From an uncultured archaeon (GTDB taxonomy: Archaea; Halobacteriota; Methanosarcinia; Methanosarcinales; Methanoperedenaceae): a DNA stretch of 64,000 nucleotides. The notes beneath the pieces were generated by a model. It did not search any database, had not been told where the DNA came from, and worked only from the letters and a program-made list of their open reading frames with translations. Position 1 is the first letter of the stretch. Each line of letters starts with the position of its first letter. The position numbers and the translations under genes are program-made. Shown piece after piece: positions 15,247-23,451 of the stretch. The stretch spans positions 20,097-84,096 of the forward strand of contig CABMII010000161.1 in assembly GCA_902386255.1 (NCBI GenBank). Reading direction: 5' to 3'.

Positions 15247-16359
15247 ATGAAACATAGCCAGATAAAAAATGCAAGCGTGGCATTAACGACATTAAATGAG
15301 GTATCAAAAGAAGTTTTTCCAAATCCGGACAGCCCAAAGTTTAATGCGTCGGTGATAGGAGAAAACCCGCATGTTCTGAGTCCTATATTTGGCGAGGATA
15401 ATGGTAATAGAAAAAATAAAAATAAAATCTTAAATAATATGCAAAAAGATGAAATTAAATTATCTGTCGATACTTATAGACCAAGAATAATTGCAGGACT
15501 TGCTGCATATAATGAAGAAGAATATATCGGTACCATGGTATTGGGTACACGCTCTTTTGTGGATGAGGTCATTGTCGTAGATGACGGCAGTTCAGACAGA
15601 ACAGGTAAATTTGCTTCGCTGGCTTGCGCAAGGGTAATAAAACACAAGGAGAACCAGGGTAAAGGTAAAGCAATTCAGACTATTCTTGAAGAAGCAAAGA
15701 AAATGGACGTTGATGTGGTTGTGCTTCTTGATGCAGATTGCCAGCATAATCCCGATGAGATCCCGCGGCTTCTTGAACCAATAAGAAACGGTGAAGCTGA
15801 TCTGGTTAATGGTTCACGATTTCTCGATAAAAAGAGCAAGATACCATTATACAGAAGGATCGGGCAGCACATACTCACCCTGTCAACCAACTTATGTTCA
15901 GGGACATCTATTACTGACTCTCAGAGCGGTTTCCGTGCCCTCTCAAGAAAGGCAATTAACTCAATTAAATTAATTGAAAATGGAATGGGTGTGGAATCCG
16001 AGATGATACAAAAAGCCAGAGAGTCCAATCTCAGGATAAAGGAGGTCCCCATCGGATGCAGGTACGACGTGAACGGATCAACTTTTAATCCCGTTAGTCA
16101 TGGATTTCGCGTCCTTGGTACGATAATGGACCAGTTGCAAAGAAAACATCCACTACTTTATTTCGGGATACTTGGATTAGTGCTAATGAGCATTGGAGGG
16201 TTTTTATCTTTACAAACATTTTATGGATACTATATCTTAAGTCAGTTCTGGATAGGAAAAGCCATGATTGCAATGTTAATATTGCTAATAGGTATTTTTG
16301 CTATGTTCACAGGATTAATATTAAACAGCATTTCTATTATGATGAAGGAATTAAAATAA
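15247..16359 (+). CDS. Family 2 glycosyltransferase, dolichyl/polyprenyl-phosphate sugar type
   Basis: A GT2 enzyme with GT-A motifs VIVVDDGSSDRT near residue 100 and LLDADCQHNPDE near 158, followed by two C-terminal membrane spans (about 303-325 and 337-360). This layout matches dolichol-phosphate mannose or glucose synthases that make lipid-linked sugar donors. The first 64 residues are an unusual polar extension before the GT domain; an ATG at 15439 (residue 65) would give a conventional enzyme but has no ribosome-binding site. I keep the first ATG with caution. It opens the plus-strand half of the glycan locus. Confidence 0.82.
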   Translation: MKHSQIKNASVALTTLNEVSKEVFPNPDSPKFNASVIGENPHVLSPIFGEDNGNRKNKNKILNNMQKDEIKLSVDTYRPRIIAGLAAYNEEEYIGTMVLGTRSFVDEVIVVDDGSSDRTGKFASLACARVIKHKENQGKGKAIQTILEEAKKMDVDVVVLLDADCQHNPDEIPRLLEPIRNGEADLVNGSRFLDKKSKIPLYRRIGQHILTLSTNLCSGTSITDSQSGFRALSRKAINSIKLIENGMGVESEMIQKARESNLRIKEVPIGCRYDVNGSTFNPVSHGFRVLGTIMDQLQRKHPLLYFGILGLVLMSIGGFLSLQTFYGYYILSQFWIGKAMIAMLILLIGIFAMFTGLILNSISIMMKELK

Positions 16360-16405
16360 CATTAATTTCTAGAGGTTTATTCGAATACAGCAGGAAGTAA
16401 TATTC

Positions 16406-17794
16406 ATGATGAGAATACTGCACCATACAGAAACTGAGAACTGTGATAATAGCATTCAGTTTCCCTCATATTTTATTGCAAAGGATTACGAACATACTGC
16501 CAAATATTCAAAGTTCGGTTCTTCAGGGATGAGAGGTCTCGCAAACAGAGAAATAACTCCTCAGCTTGCACTGAATTTCGGGCTTGCAGTGGGAAGTATT
16601 TATTCAAATGTAATTATAGGGCATGACCCCCGTGTATCGAGCGAGATGCTGGAAAGCGCTGTCGTTGCAGGTCTTCTCTCAGCCGGAAGCGAGGTGGTTA
16701 AACTCGGGATGGCTCCTACACCTACGCTTGCCCTTGCCTCACATGATTTTGACTGCGGTATTATGATTACTGCTTCCCATAATCCTGCCCAGTACAACGG
16801 AATGAAAATTTTTAAAAAGGGAATGTCCTTTGATACAAAACATCAGGAAGAGATAGAGGATGTACTAAACAAAGAAAGGTTCAGGTATGCAAGCTGGGAG
16901 AAAACGGGAAGTCTGGGCGTGATGGAAAATGCTCTAAAAAAGCATAGCGAGACTATATTGAAAAATACTAAAAGTGCAAGCTTGAATATTGTATTGGATT
17001 GCGGATGCGGTGCAGGCTCTGCGCTCACCCCGTATGTCCTTAGAGAGATGGGGTGCCATGTGATAACGCTAAATTCCCAGCCAGATGGGCATTTCCCGGG
17101 AAGAAATCCTGAACCGGATGAAGAGAATCTCAGTCATTTAAAAAGTGTTGTAAAAGCCACAGGTGCAGACCTGGGTATAGCGAATGATGGGGATGCGGAC
17201 AGGATGATGGCGGTTGATAATCAGGGGCGCTTTGTCGCCGGGGATAAAATGCTTGCCTTCTTTGCGGTCAGGGAAGCTAAAAGAGCAATAGCAGTTCCCG
17301 TTGATTCTTCACGGGTTATTGATGACGTCCTTAAAGGAATAAAAATCTCACGCACAAAAGTCGGAGACGTCTATATTTCTGAAGAGCTTAATAAAATAGA
17401 AGGGGATTTCGGAGGTGAGCCTTCCGGCGCATGGATATTCCCCAGGATATCCTATTGTCCCGATGGCATCCTTGCAGCAGCTAAACTCGTCGAAATGCTG
17501 GAAGAGGAAGGGAATTTTAGCACGTTGCTTGATGCAATACCCGAGTATCCTATGAAACGTGGCGCTTTTCCATGCCAAGATAAAAAGATAGCTATGATCA
17601 GAATAACCGAAGAATTAGAGAAGCTTGGGAGAATAAATGCACTCGATGGCGTCAGGGTGGACCTTGAGGAGGGGTGGATACTTGTGCGCCCAAGTGGCAC
17701 AGAGCCGAAAATAAGAATAACAGTTGAATCCAAAAATGAGTGCGCAGGGCTATATAAGGTTGCGGAGGAAATTGTAAAGGGAGCGATAGCATGA
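16406..17794 (+). CDS. Phosphohexomutase (phosphoglucosamine/phosphomannomutase family)
   Basis: An alpha-D-phosphohexomutase of 462 residues that interconverts sugar 1- and 6-phosphates. The active serine is Ser124 in ITASHNP, the Mg2+ loop is NDGDADR (260-266), the sugar-binding loop is GGEPSG near 335, and the phosphate-binding loop is RPSGTEPKIRI near 430. The N-terminus is about 30 residues longer than in most archaeal members before FGSSGMRG. It likely supplies GlcN-1-P or Man-1-P for nucleotide sugars made by neighbouring genes. GlmM versus ManB activity cannot be decided from sequence. Confidence 0.88.
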   Translation: MMRILHHTETENCDNSIQFPSYFIAKDYEHTAKYSKFGSSGMRGLANREITPQLALNFGLAVGSIYSNVIIGHDPRVSSEMLESAVVAGLLSAGSEVVKLGMAPTPTLALASHDFDCGIMITASHNPAQYNGMKIFKKGMSFDTKHQEEIEDVLNKERFRYASWEKTGSLGVMENALKKHSETILKNTKSASLNIVLDCGCGAGSALTPYVLREMGCHVITLNSQPDGHFPGRNPEPDEENLSHLKSVVKATGADLGIANDGDADRMMAVDNQGRFVAGDKMLAFFAVREAKRAIAVPVDSSRVIDDVLKGIKISRTKVGDVYISEELNKIEGDFGGEPSGAWIFPRISYCPDGILAAAKLVEMLEEEGNFSTLLDAIPEYPMKRGAFPCQDKKIAMIRITEELEKLGRINALDGVRVDLEEGWILVRPSGTEPKIRITVESKNECAGLYKVAEEIVKGAIA

Positions 17795-17828
17795 AAGCAG
17801 TCATAAATGCCTGAAAAGGGGTATTTAT

Positions 17829-19271
17829 TTGCCTATAGCATTTCTTTTTCTGCGTTTTGATACTTTGTTTCTGAGGGCTATTGTAATTGTTGTCATAATA
17901 GCTATGTGTGTTCCTCTAACTTCAGGTAATACCTATTATATAGCAATGAATGGGGATGATACCAATCCGGGTACAGAATCATGGCCATGGCTGACAATCC
18001 AGAAAGCGGCGAATACGATGGTTGCAGGCGAGACGGTTTACGTCATGACCGGAACATACAGCGAACATGTCGTTACCAAAAAGTCCGGAACATCGAATAA
18101 TGACATTAAGTTTGTTGTGTATCCCGGGGAGACGGTCACGATTAGCGGCGGCGGATTTTATGTAGATAAAAACTTTATCACTATTGATGGGTTTAACTTT
18201 GTAAATGGTGGAACCGCAATAGATATAATTCCACGCCCTCCCGGAGGAGGAAATAATATAACGATAAGGAACAATAAAATGGTCTCGATTTTTTCTGATG
18301 CGCCGTTCAGGTACGGATGGTACGACAAAGCTTATGGAGACGGCCATAACCTCATTCTTGAGAATAACGATATTGAAGCACTCCCAGGCTCTGCCAGGAT
18401 TGAAGCAGCAACATTAAGCGGCCTGGATGGATTTATAGTGAGAGACAACACTTTTGCCAATGCTAACGGAGAGGGGCTGAATATGAAAGATAATACAAAG
18501 AACGGTAAGGTCTATAATAATACTTTTAAGCCCTCATCCCAAGCGGTTTTATATTTCGATGCCCGGGGTACGGTATCTAATATTGATGTTTATAACAATA
18601 TTATAAAAGCTGCTGCTGTTTTACAGAATGAAGATAATGATATCAGGTATAATTATACTGCTGTTATCGACAATATCAGCATATATAATAATATTTTTTA
18701 TGGTGGCAATTCTTCCTTGAGAGTGGGTCCGTTTTATATTCGTGGTGTGAATGTAGCAGGAACAATAAAGAATGTCAGAATAATAAACAATGATTTCGAG
18801 GGGACATATGGAGTTGATGTGGGAGGCGGCTTACCTAAAGTTGAAAACGTTATAATACGAAATAACATTTTCAGTAATACAGGAATGAGTGTATTATCAG
18901 GTACTGTTACAATAGATCACAATATTATGTTCAATACTCCCTGCGTTGGCACTAATTATATAGCACAATACCCCGAGTTCGTGAATCCCGCAGGCGGTGA
19001 CTTCCATCTGCAAAGCACTTCTCCCGCCATAGACAGAGGTTCACCGATTGGCGCTCCAGGCATGGATTTTGACTGGAATCTGCGACCTCAAGGTTTTGGG
19101 TATGACATTGGCGCTTTTGAGTTTCATAACATTATGGCAGTGCAGAATGATACCGGCAACAACAACACAATCGGAAAGAGCGGGATTGAGCATGCAGTAA
19201 TAGATTATTTTCATAACATAATAACAAAAGTTATGGAAACCGTGTGGGCATTCTTTAGAAGATATATTTAA
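17829..19271 (+). CDS. Secreted right-handed beta-helix protein
   Basis: An exported protein of 480 residues. The N-terminus is a signal peptide (hydrophobic residues 8-30, then SGNTYYIAMNGDD). Many parallel beta-helix rungs follow, with N-N-x-[IF] ladders such as IRNNKMVSIF and IINNDFEG. The end is a DFHLQ.SPAIDRG block typical of DUF1565/pectate-lyase-like proteins, and a C-terminal amphipathic tail may anchor it. The start is a TTG at 17829, supported by GGGG 7 bases upstream. It may bind or modify polysaccharide at the cell surface; catalytic residues are not evident. Confidence 0.78.
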   Translation: MPIAFLFLRFDTLFLRAIVIVVIIAMCVPLTSGNTYYIAMNGDDTNPGTESWPWLTIQKAANTMVAGETVYVMTGTYSEHVVTKKSGTSNNDIKFVVYPGETVTISGGGFYVDKNFITIDGFNFVNGGTAIDIIPRPPGGGNNITIRNNKMVSIFSDAPFRYGWYDKAYGDGHNLILENNDIEALPGSARIEAATLSGLDGFIVRDNTFANANGEGLNMKDNTKNGKVYNNTFKPSSQAVLYFDARGTVSNIDVYNNIIKAAAVLQNEDNDIRYNYTAVIDNISIYNNIFYGGNSSLRVGPFYIRGVNVAGTIKNVRIINNDFEGTYGVDVGGGLPKVENVIIRNNIFSNTGMSVLSGTVTIDHNIMFNTPCVGTNYIAQYPEFVNPAGGDFHLQSTSPAIDRGSPIGAPGMDFDWNLRPQGFGYDIGAFEFHNIMAVQNDTGNNNTIGKSGIEHAVIDYFHNIITKVMETVWAFFRRYI

Positions 19272-19345
19272 CTGAGATTTTATCTCTATTGGATTGGAAT
19301 TGTTGTCAATAATTAATTGCGGCAGAGGTGAACGGAGATAGAGAG

Positions 19346-19429
19346 ATGAAGACTATTCAGGTTGCATTATTAATAACCATAATAATGATGATTATGATTA
19401 TAATTATATACATGGAAAAATATATGTAG
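19346..19429 (+). CDS. 27-residue single-span membrane peptide
   Basis: A short frame with a good ribosome-binding site (GGAG, 8 bases before the ATG). The product is MKTIQ, then about 18 hydrophobic residues made almost only of Ile, Met, Leu and Thr, and a charged tail YMEKYM. It lies between the beta-helix gene and winged-helix paralogue 3 on the same strand. It could be a small membrane regulator or a toxin-like peptide. Low complexity of the AT-rich DNA means chance is possible. Confidence 0.4.
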   Translation: MKTIQVALLITIIMMIMIIIIYMEKYM

Positions 19430-19493
19430 TAATGAGAAGTTATTTTGCTTTGTCTTGTCTATGCAAAAACGGGGTGTGTTGAGAGTGATTTAA

Positions 19494-19748
19494 TTGAAAA
19501 AAGAAAGAAGCAGATGGGAAATAATCTCGGATATTCTTAAAGTAACCAGGGAAGAAAAAAAAGTGAAAAAGACACGAATAATGAGGCGGGCAAATATTGA
19601 CTGGATAAACTTCCAGAGATACTTAGATTTTCTATTAGAAAAAGGTTTTATAGCGAAGTGTAATCCGGATCCTGAATACTATGAAATAACAGAGAATGGT
19701 AGAAATTTATCGGAGAGATTGAAGGAAGCGAATGCGATATTGGATTAA
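19494..19748 (+). CDS. Small winged-helix DNA-binding protein, paralogue 3
   Basis: An 84-residue winged-helix protein closest to paralogue 1 (identical stretches KTRIM, NFQRY, GFIAKCNPDPEYYEIT). It appears to start at TTG (19494); no in-frame ATG lies nearby and the protein aligns with its paralogues from this codon. Unlike copies 1, 2 and 4 it has no recognisable copy of the promoter element, so it may be expressed from the preceding genes. Confidence 0.75.
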   Translation: MKKERSRWEIISDILKVTREEKKVKKTRIMRRANIDWINFQRYLDFLLEKGFIAKCNPDPEYYEITENGRNLSERLKEANAILD

Positions 19749-19968
19749 GATGGGAGTTCCAAAAATTTTAATCCCATACCTCATCATGTCATTCTCTTTA
19801 TGAGTAAACACATATTCAATTTTTTATCTAGTTTTACAAAAGAAAATTTAAAATTTCTGGTTTCAGAAAATTGTTCAGAAAGCATAAGGTAAATAATACC
19901 AAAGCATTGCGTTTTCGCTTATATATAATAAAAATAGGATAATTTATAAAAAAAATGATATGTGCTTC

Positions 19969-20010
19969 GAACATATGTTCTTCCTAGCTGAAGTTATTTA
20001 AAGGATTGTA
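19969..20010 (+). promoter_or_regulatory. Repeated promoter element, copy F, with palindrome
   Basis: A perfect 12-base palindrome, GAACATATGTTC, runs into CTAGCTGAAGTTATTTAAAG. The second part matches copies A to C with two changes. Predicted transcription start is about 20024, about 90 bases before winged-helix paralogue 4, the same leader length as for paralogue 1. Confidence 0.6.
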
Positions 20011-20049
20011 CCGCTGATATGGAGTACAAGTTGGTGTGACTTGAGTATT

Positions 20050-20103
20050 GTGAACAAGATAGCAATACGAACGAAGATCAATGTGGCTTATCATTATCAG
20101 TAA
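20050..20103 (+). CDS. Conserved leader peptide (17 residues)
   Basis: A GTG-started frame reading MNKIAIRTKI... in the leader of paralogue 4. It corresponds to the MNRIAIR frame in the leader of paralogue 1. Flanking bases (GACTTGA, TATT, TGAACA, GATAGC, ATACGAA) are also conserved, so selection at the RNA level cannot be excluded. Confidence 0.3.
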   Translation: MNKIAIRTKINVAYHYQ

Positions 20104-20114
20104 AGGGAGTAGAA

Positions 20115-20387
20115 ATGAAAAGAGAGAGAAGTAAATGGGAAGTAATTTTGGATATTCTTAAGGTAATTCAGGAAGAGGAGAAAGTGAAAAAGACCCGGAT
20201 AATGCAAAGGGCATATCTTGACTGGAGAAATTTCCAGAGGTATTTTGACTTTCTTTTAGCGGAAGGTTTTGTAGCAAAATGCAATCCAATCCCTGAATAC
20301 TATGAGTTAACAGAGAATGGGAGACATTTATCGGAGAAATTGAAGGGAGTAGCCGAAATGTTGGGAAGTTCCCGGATAAAAAGGTAA
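20115..20387 (+). CDS. Small winged-helix DNA-binding protein, paralogue 4
   Basis: A 90-residue winged-helix protein, nearly identical to paralogue 1 across the recognition region (KKTRIMQRAYLDWRNFQRYFDFLL). GGGAG lies 7 bases before the ATG. Promoter copy F and a roughly 90-base leader, both shared with paralogue 1, show that the whole transcription unit was duplicated and not only the coding sequence. It is followed by two small genes (20438 and 20759). Confidence 0.8.
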   Translation: MKRERSKWEVILDILKVIQEEEKVKKTRIMQRAYLDWRNFQRYFDFLLAEGFVAKCNPIPEYYELTENGRHLSEKLKGVAEMLGSSRIKR

Positions 20388-20437
20388 AGAATTATGGTGA
20401 TAGGCTGAAAAAGATTAATGGATAGGGGGATAAGGAT

Positions 20438-20725
20438 ATGTTAGAAACTTCACAAGAAAGGGTTAAACTATTAAAAGCAGGTATTACCGGAAAAACAATA
20501 GAAAGGCTCTACATAGTGGAAAATAACTTCAAAATAGTGCGCTGCCCAATTTTTTTGGACTTCGTTGAAATTGGCACCAACGAAAGTAAGAATACTGTCA
20601 TAAAACAAGAATCAATTGCTGAATCGGGCTTACCTGGAAGGACGGGAGTAAATCATCCTACCCAAATCTTACAGCCGGTAGGCTATCAGGATATGCCTGC
20701 AAAAAAAGGGCACATGGTCATATAA
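20438..20725 (+). CDS. 95-residue protein of the MLETSQERVKLLKAG family
   Basis: The N-terminal 38 residues match the 43-residue protein at 14917-15048 and form a charged helix pair (ERVKLLKAG..GKTIERLY). The remainder (FLDFVEIGTNESKNT...) is polar and unlike the short paralogue, so this copy carries an added C-terminal half. GGATAAGGAT lies before the ATG. It is expected to be cotranscribed with winged-helix paralogue 4. Function unknown. Confidence 0.55.
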   Translation: MLETSQERVKLLKAGITGKTIERLYIVENNFKIVRCPIFLDFVEIGTNESKNTVIKQESIAESGLPGRTGVNHPTQILQPVGYQDMPAKKGHMVI

Positions 20726-20758
20726 TTAAAATATAAGTCTGAATAGGAGGCAAAAAAG

Positions 20759-20977
20759 ATGGAAGAAAAAAATAAAGAACTAAAAATTTTGTTACAAGAT
20801 GTAGATCGAGAATTTTATAGACTTGATCCCGTTATGCAGGCGAAATTTGCAATAGAGCAGATAAACATGTGGCAGCAGAAATTCAATGAAGCAAAGCATA
20901 AAGTTCCTATAGAAAACTTTGTACATGCTACTCATGAAGCCAAAATAATCAATCAATATGCTGAGATAGAAGCCTGA
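20759..20977 (+). CDS. Hypothetical 72-residue helical protein
   Basis: A small protein with a very good ribosome-binding site (AGGAGG, 7 bases before the ATG). It is predicted to be almost entirely helical, rich in Gln, Glu and Lys (QAKFAIEQINMWQQKFNEAKHK), and might form a coiled coil. No family recognised. It lies between the small-protein group and the DUF362 gene. Confidence 0.6.
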   Translation: MEEKNKELKILLQDVDREFYRLDPVMQAKFAIEQINMWQQKFNEAKHKVPIENFVHATHEAKIINQYAEIEA

Positions 20978-21053
20978 TAGGAAATTGCCATGGAGTATAA
21001 ACTTGTTTAATAAGCAGTTTATACTATAAAAAAATCTAAGTTAAGTGATGGTT

Positions 21054-21971
21054 ATGAAAACAACAGTAAGCTTATCGAAATGCAGTAAAGATGATGTAAA
21101 GAAAGCAGTTTTTGAAGCAATAGAAAAAACAGATTTTAAGCCCAGAAAAGTAAATTCTGTCATAATAAAACCGAATCTCTGCTACTATTGGGATGCTTCA
21201 ACAGGCGAAACCACAGACAAAAGAGTTGTATCCGCCATCATAGATTATGTGCGTGAGTTCTGTAATCCTGACGCAAACATACGAATAGCGGAAGCTGATG
21301 CGACCGCAATGAAAACCCGGCATGTCTTTATGATGCTCGGATATACTGATTTGGCGGCTGAAAAAAATGTGGAATTGTTTAACTTATGTAATGATGACTT
21401 TAGAGAGATTGATGTCGAGACAAAAGCGGGTAATTTGAAAATCCCACTGCCTAAAAGCATGCTTGATTCTGATTTGATTATTAATGTTCCTAAATTAAAA
21501 GTGCCCCGTAGAATACCATTGACATGCGCTATGAAAAACCTGTTTGGCTGCATACATAATCCTATAAAAGCCAGATATCATCCCTATCTTCACGAGGTGA
21601 TTGTTGGGGTAAATAGCGCAATAAAGCCGGATTTAACTGTTGTAGATAGCCTTGTCGCTCTCGGAAGATATCCGATCAAACTCGGAACGATAATCGCCGG
21701 GACAGATTCATTGGCCGTTGATATTACTGCTGCGAAGATTATAGGATATAATAATCCATACAAGATTAAATTTATAGGATTAGCAAAGAAAACCGGAGTT
21801 GGGAACTCGGATGTGAATATTGTCGGTGAAGATATTAATGACCTTAAAAAACAGTTTCCAAAAGTTAACAACTTCCTTTTTACTCTTTTATGGGATTTGC
21901 AGTTAAAAGGTATAAAATTATACACGGGTGCAACAGGAGATGTTGTTCCACCATTATTGGGTGATCTTTGA
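21054..21971 (+). CDS. DUF362 domain protein
   Basis: A protein of about 305 residues matching the DUF362 family by VIIKPNLC near residue 40, the IRIAEAD segment near 80, INVPKLKVPRRIPLTCAMKNLFGC near 148-171 and DLTVVDS near 197. The family contains iron-sulphur-linked and methyltransferase-associated proteins; no cluster-binding cysteine set is obvious here. Three start codons lie within 9 bases (GTG 21045, ATG 21048, ATG 21054). I choose 21054 because GTGAT precedes it. It overlaps the start of the oxidoreductase gene, suggesting a shared pathway in glycan or cofactor modification. Confidence 0.78.
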   Translation: MKTTVSLSKCSKDDVKKAVFEAIEKTDFKPRKVNSVIIKPNLCYYWDASTGETTDKRVVSAIIDYVREFCNPDANIRIAEADATAMKTRHVFMMLGYTDLAAEKNVELFNLCNDDFREIDVETKAGNLKIPLPKSMLDSDLIINVPKLKVPRRIPLTCAMKNLFGCIHNPIKARYHPYLHEVIVGVNSAIKPDLTVVDSLVALGRYPIKLGTIIAGTDSLAVDITAAKIIGYNNPYKIKFIGLAKKTGVGNSDVNIVGEDINDLKKQFPKVNNFLFTLLWDLQLKGIKLYTGATGDVVPPLLGDL

Positions 21972-23002
21972 TGATAAACGTTGGAGTGCTTGGACTTGGC
22001 AAGATGGGGAAATTGCATTTGATGAACTGTAAATTTATAGATGGTGTAAATGTGACCGCAGTGGCGGATGCATCCGAGAAAAATCTCAAATGGGCGAAGT
22101 CGCGGGGAATTAAGAGTCTTTATAAGGATTATACAGAACTGATCGAAAAGAGTGATGTTGATGTCGTTTTAATCACCTTGCCGCACTTTCTGCACGTTAA
22201 AAGCGGAATTCTTGCAATGGAAAATGGAATGGATGTATTCATGGAGAAGCCTCTTGCGAATACAGCAGCAGAGGGTGAAATGATCTTAGATGCAGTTAGA
22301 AAACACAACAGGAAATTCATGGTCGGGTGCAACTGCCGGTTTATTGATTCTATTGAAAAGTTGAAAGGAATGTATGATAACGGCATGCTTGGTGGTGTGG
22401 AAATTGCCACGCTGGAAAATATCGGCAATGGACCATTCAGTCCTTTTTTAGAGCCGACCCCCGTTCCTGATTGGTATTTTAATCCAAATGAAGCCGGAGG
22501 CGGGGCTTTTTTAGATTTGGGCTATCATATGATTGATCTGTTCCAGTTTTTCTTTCAGGATGTAAAACTCGAGCATGTCAGATTTGGTAACCGGTATAAT
22601 TTACCATATGAAGATAACGTTACCGCGATCCTGAGGTCAGATAAGACCTCTACAAGAGGCATCGTGAATGTAGGATGGTTCTCAAGATCAGTATTCCCAA
22701 AGTTCAATTTTCGCGTCATATTGCACGGCACTGCCGATTTCACCTCGACTGATGATTTTATTCCGAATATCTATTTTAATGCAGTAAAAGAGGGGATGAA
22801 GAGCATGTTGCGCAGGATTGCGCAAAAAAGAATTGAACCACTGTCATATACATATTACTACCATCCTTATTTCAAGGAGCTGGATCATTTTTTCGAGTCT
22901 GTAAAAAATAATGCAGAGCTTAAGATTAGTCCTGATGAGGCTTTAAAAACCCTGAAAGTGATAGAAGAGGGTTATAGAAGAACAGAGAGCGGAAAATCAT
23001 GA
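21971..23002 (+). CDS. Gfo/Idh/MocA oxidoreductase
   Basis: An NAD(P)-dependent oxidoreductase of 343 residues with GVLGLGKMGKLHLMNC (residues 4-19) and the EKPLAN motif near 93. The catalytic-domain block GGGAFLDLGYHMIDL near 176-190 is conserved. The ATG at 21971 follows GGTGAT by 6 bases and overlaps the preceding stop. Homologues oxidise or epimerise nucleotide sugars. It differs clearly from the WbpB-like protein at 12068 and probably acts on another sugar. Confidence 0.83.
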   Translation: MINVGVLGLGKMGKLHLMNCKFIDGVNVTAVADASEKNLKWAKSRGIKSLYKDYTELIEKSDVDVVLITLPHFLHVKSGILAMENGMDVFMEKPLANTAAEGEMILDAVRKHNRKFMVGCNCRFIDSIEKLKGMYDNGMLGGVEIATLENIGNGPFSPFLEPTPVPDWYFNPNEAGGGAFLDLGYHMIDLFQFFFQDVKLEHVRFGNRYNLPYEDNVTAILRSDKTSTRGIVNVGWFSRSVFPKFNFRVILHGTADFTSTDDFIPNIYFNAVKEGMKSMLRRIAQKRIEPLSYTYYYHPYFKELDHFFESVKNNAELKISPDEALKTLKVIEEGYRRTESGKS

Positions 23003-23451
23003 AAATCTGTCTTTCGTGTACACATGGGGGACATTTCGTTGAGATGATGCACCTATTGGATGCTTTCAAAGGACATGATTATTTTTTTGTGACATATAAA
23101 TCTGAAGCAAGGATAAATATTAAAAATGCATATTTTATCAAATTCGAAGAAAAAGGTTTTAGGGCTAAAATGATGTTAATAAAAACGCTAATAGAGGCCC
23201 TTAAGATTTTAATCAAAGAGAAACCAGATGTGATTATTTCAACTGGAGGAGGCGAAATCGCTGTCCCATTCTCTTATATCGGCAAAGTATTGGGGATGAA
23301 AGTCATATTCATAGAAACTCTGGCTAGGATAAATACTCCATCAGGAGGCGGAAAACTGATATATCCTATTGCAGATTTATTTTTAGTTCAGTGGGAATCT
23401 CTTTTGAAGAAATATGGAACTAAGGCAAAGTACTGGGGGAAGGTAATTTGA
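22999..23451 (+). CDS. Alg14/PssD-like glycosyltransferase membrane subunit
   Basis: A 150-residue half-enzyme equivalent to Alg14 or PssD, which recruits the catalytic partner to the membrane. It shows the early CTHGGHFVEMM motif, KPDVIISTGGGEIAVPF (residues 73-90) and the IFIETLARI segment. The next gene encodes the matching Alg13/PssE half; their reading frames overlap by 4 bases (TTGA). Together they probably add the second sugar to a lipid-linked precursor. Confidence 0.85.
   Translation: MKICLSCTHGGHFVEMMHLLDAFKGHDYFFVTYKSEARINIKNAYFIKFEEKGFRAKMMLIKTLIEALKILIKEKPDVIISTGGGEIAVPFSYIGKVLGMKVIFIETLARINTPSGGGKLIYPIADLFLVQWESLLKKYGTKAKYWGKVI

Larger units (their letters stand above)
19749..20114. 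other. Intergenic stretch between winged-helix paralogues 3 and 4
   Basis: About 366 bases of AT-rich DNA. It holds a small hairpin (TTTCTG and CAGAAA near 19853-19869), the palindrome GAACATATGTTC (19969-19980), promoter copy F and a conserved leader frame (20050-20103). I see no longer gene. Confidence 0.6.

Noticed and set aside
17791..17814. Seven-codon frame overlapping the mutase stop (ATGA)
   Set aside because: Too short and with no conserved copy elsewhere; overlap of ATGA alone is not enough.
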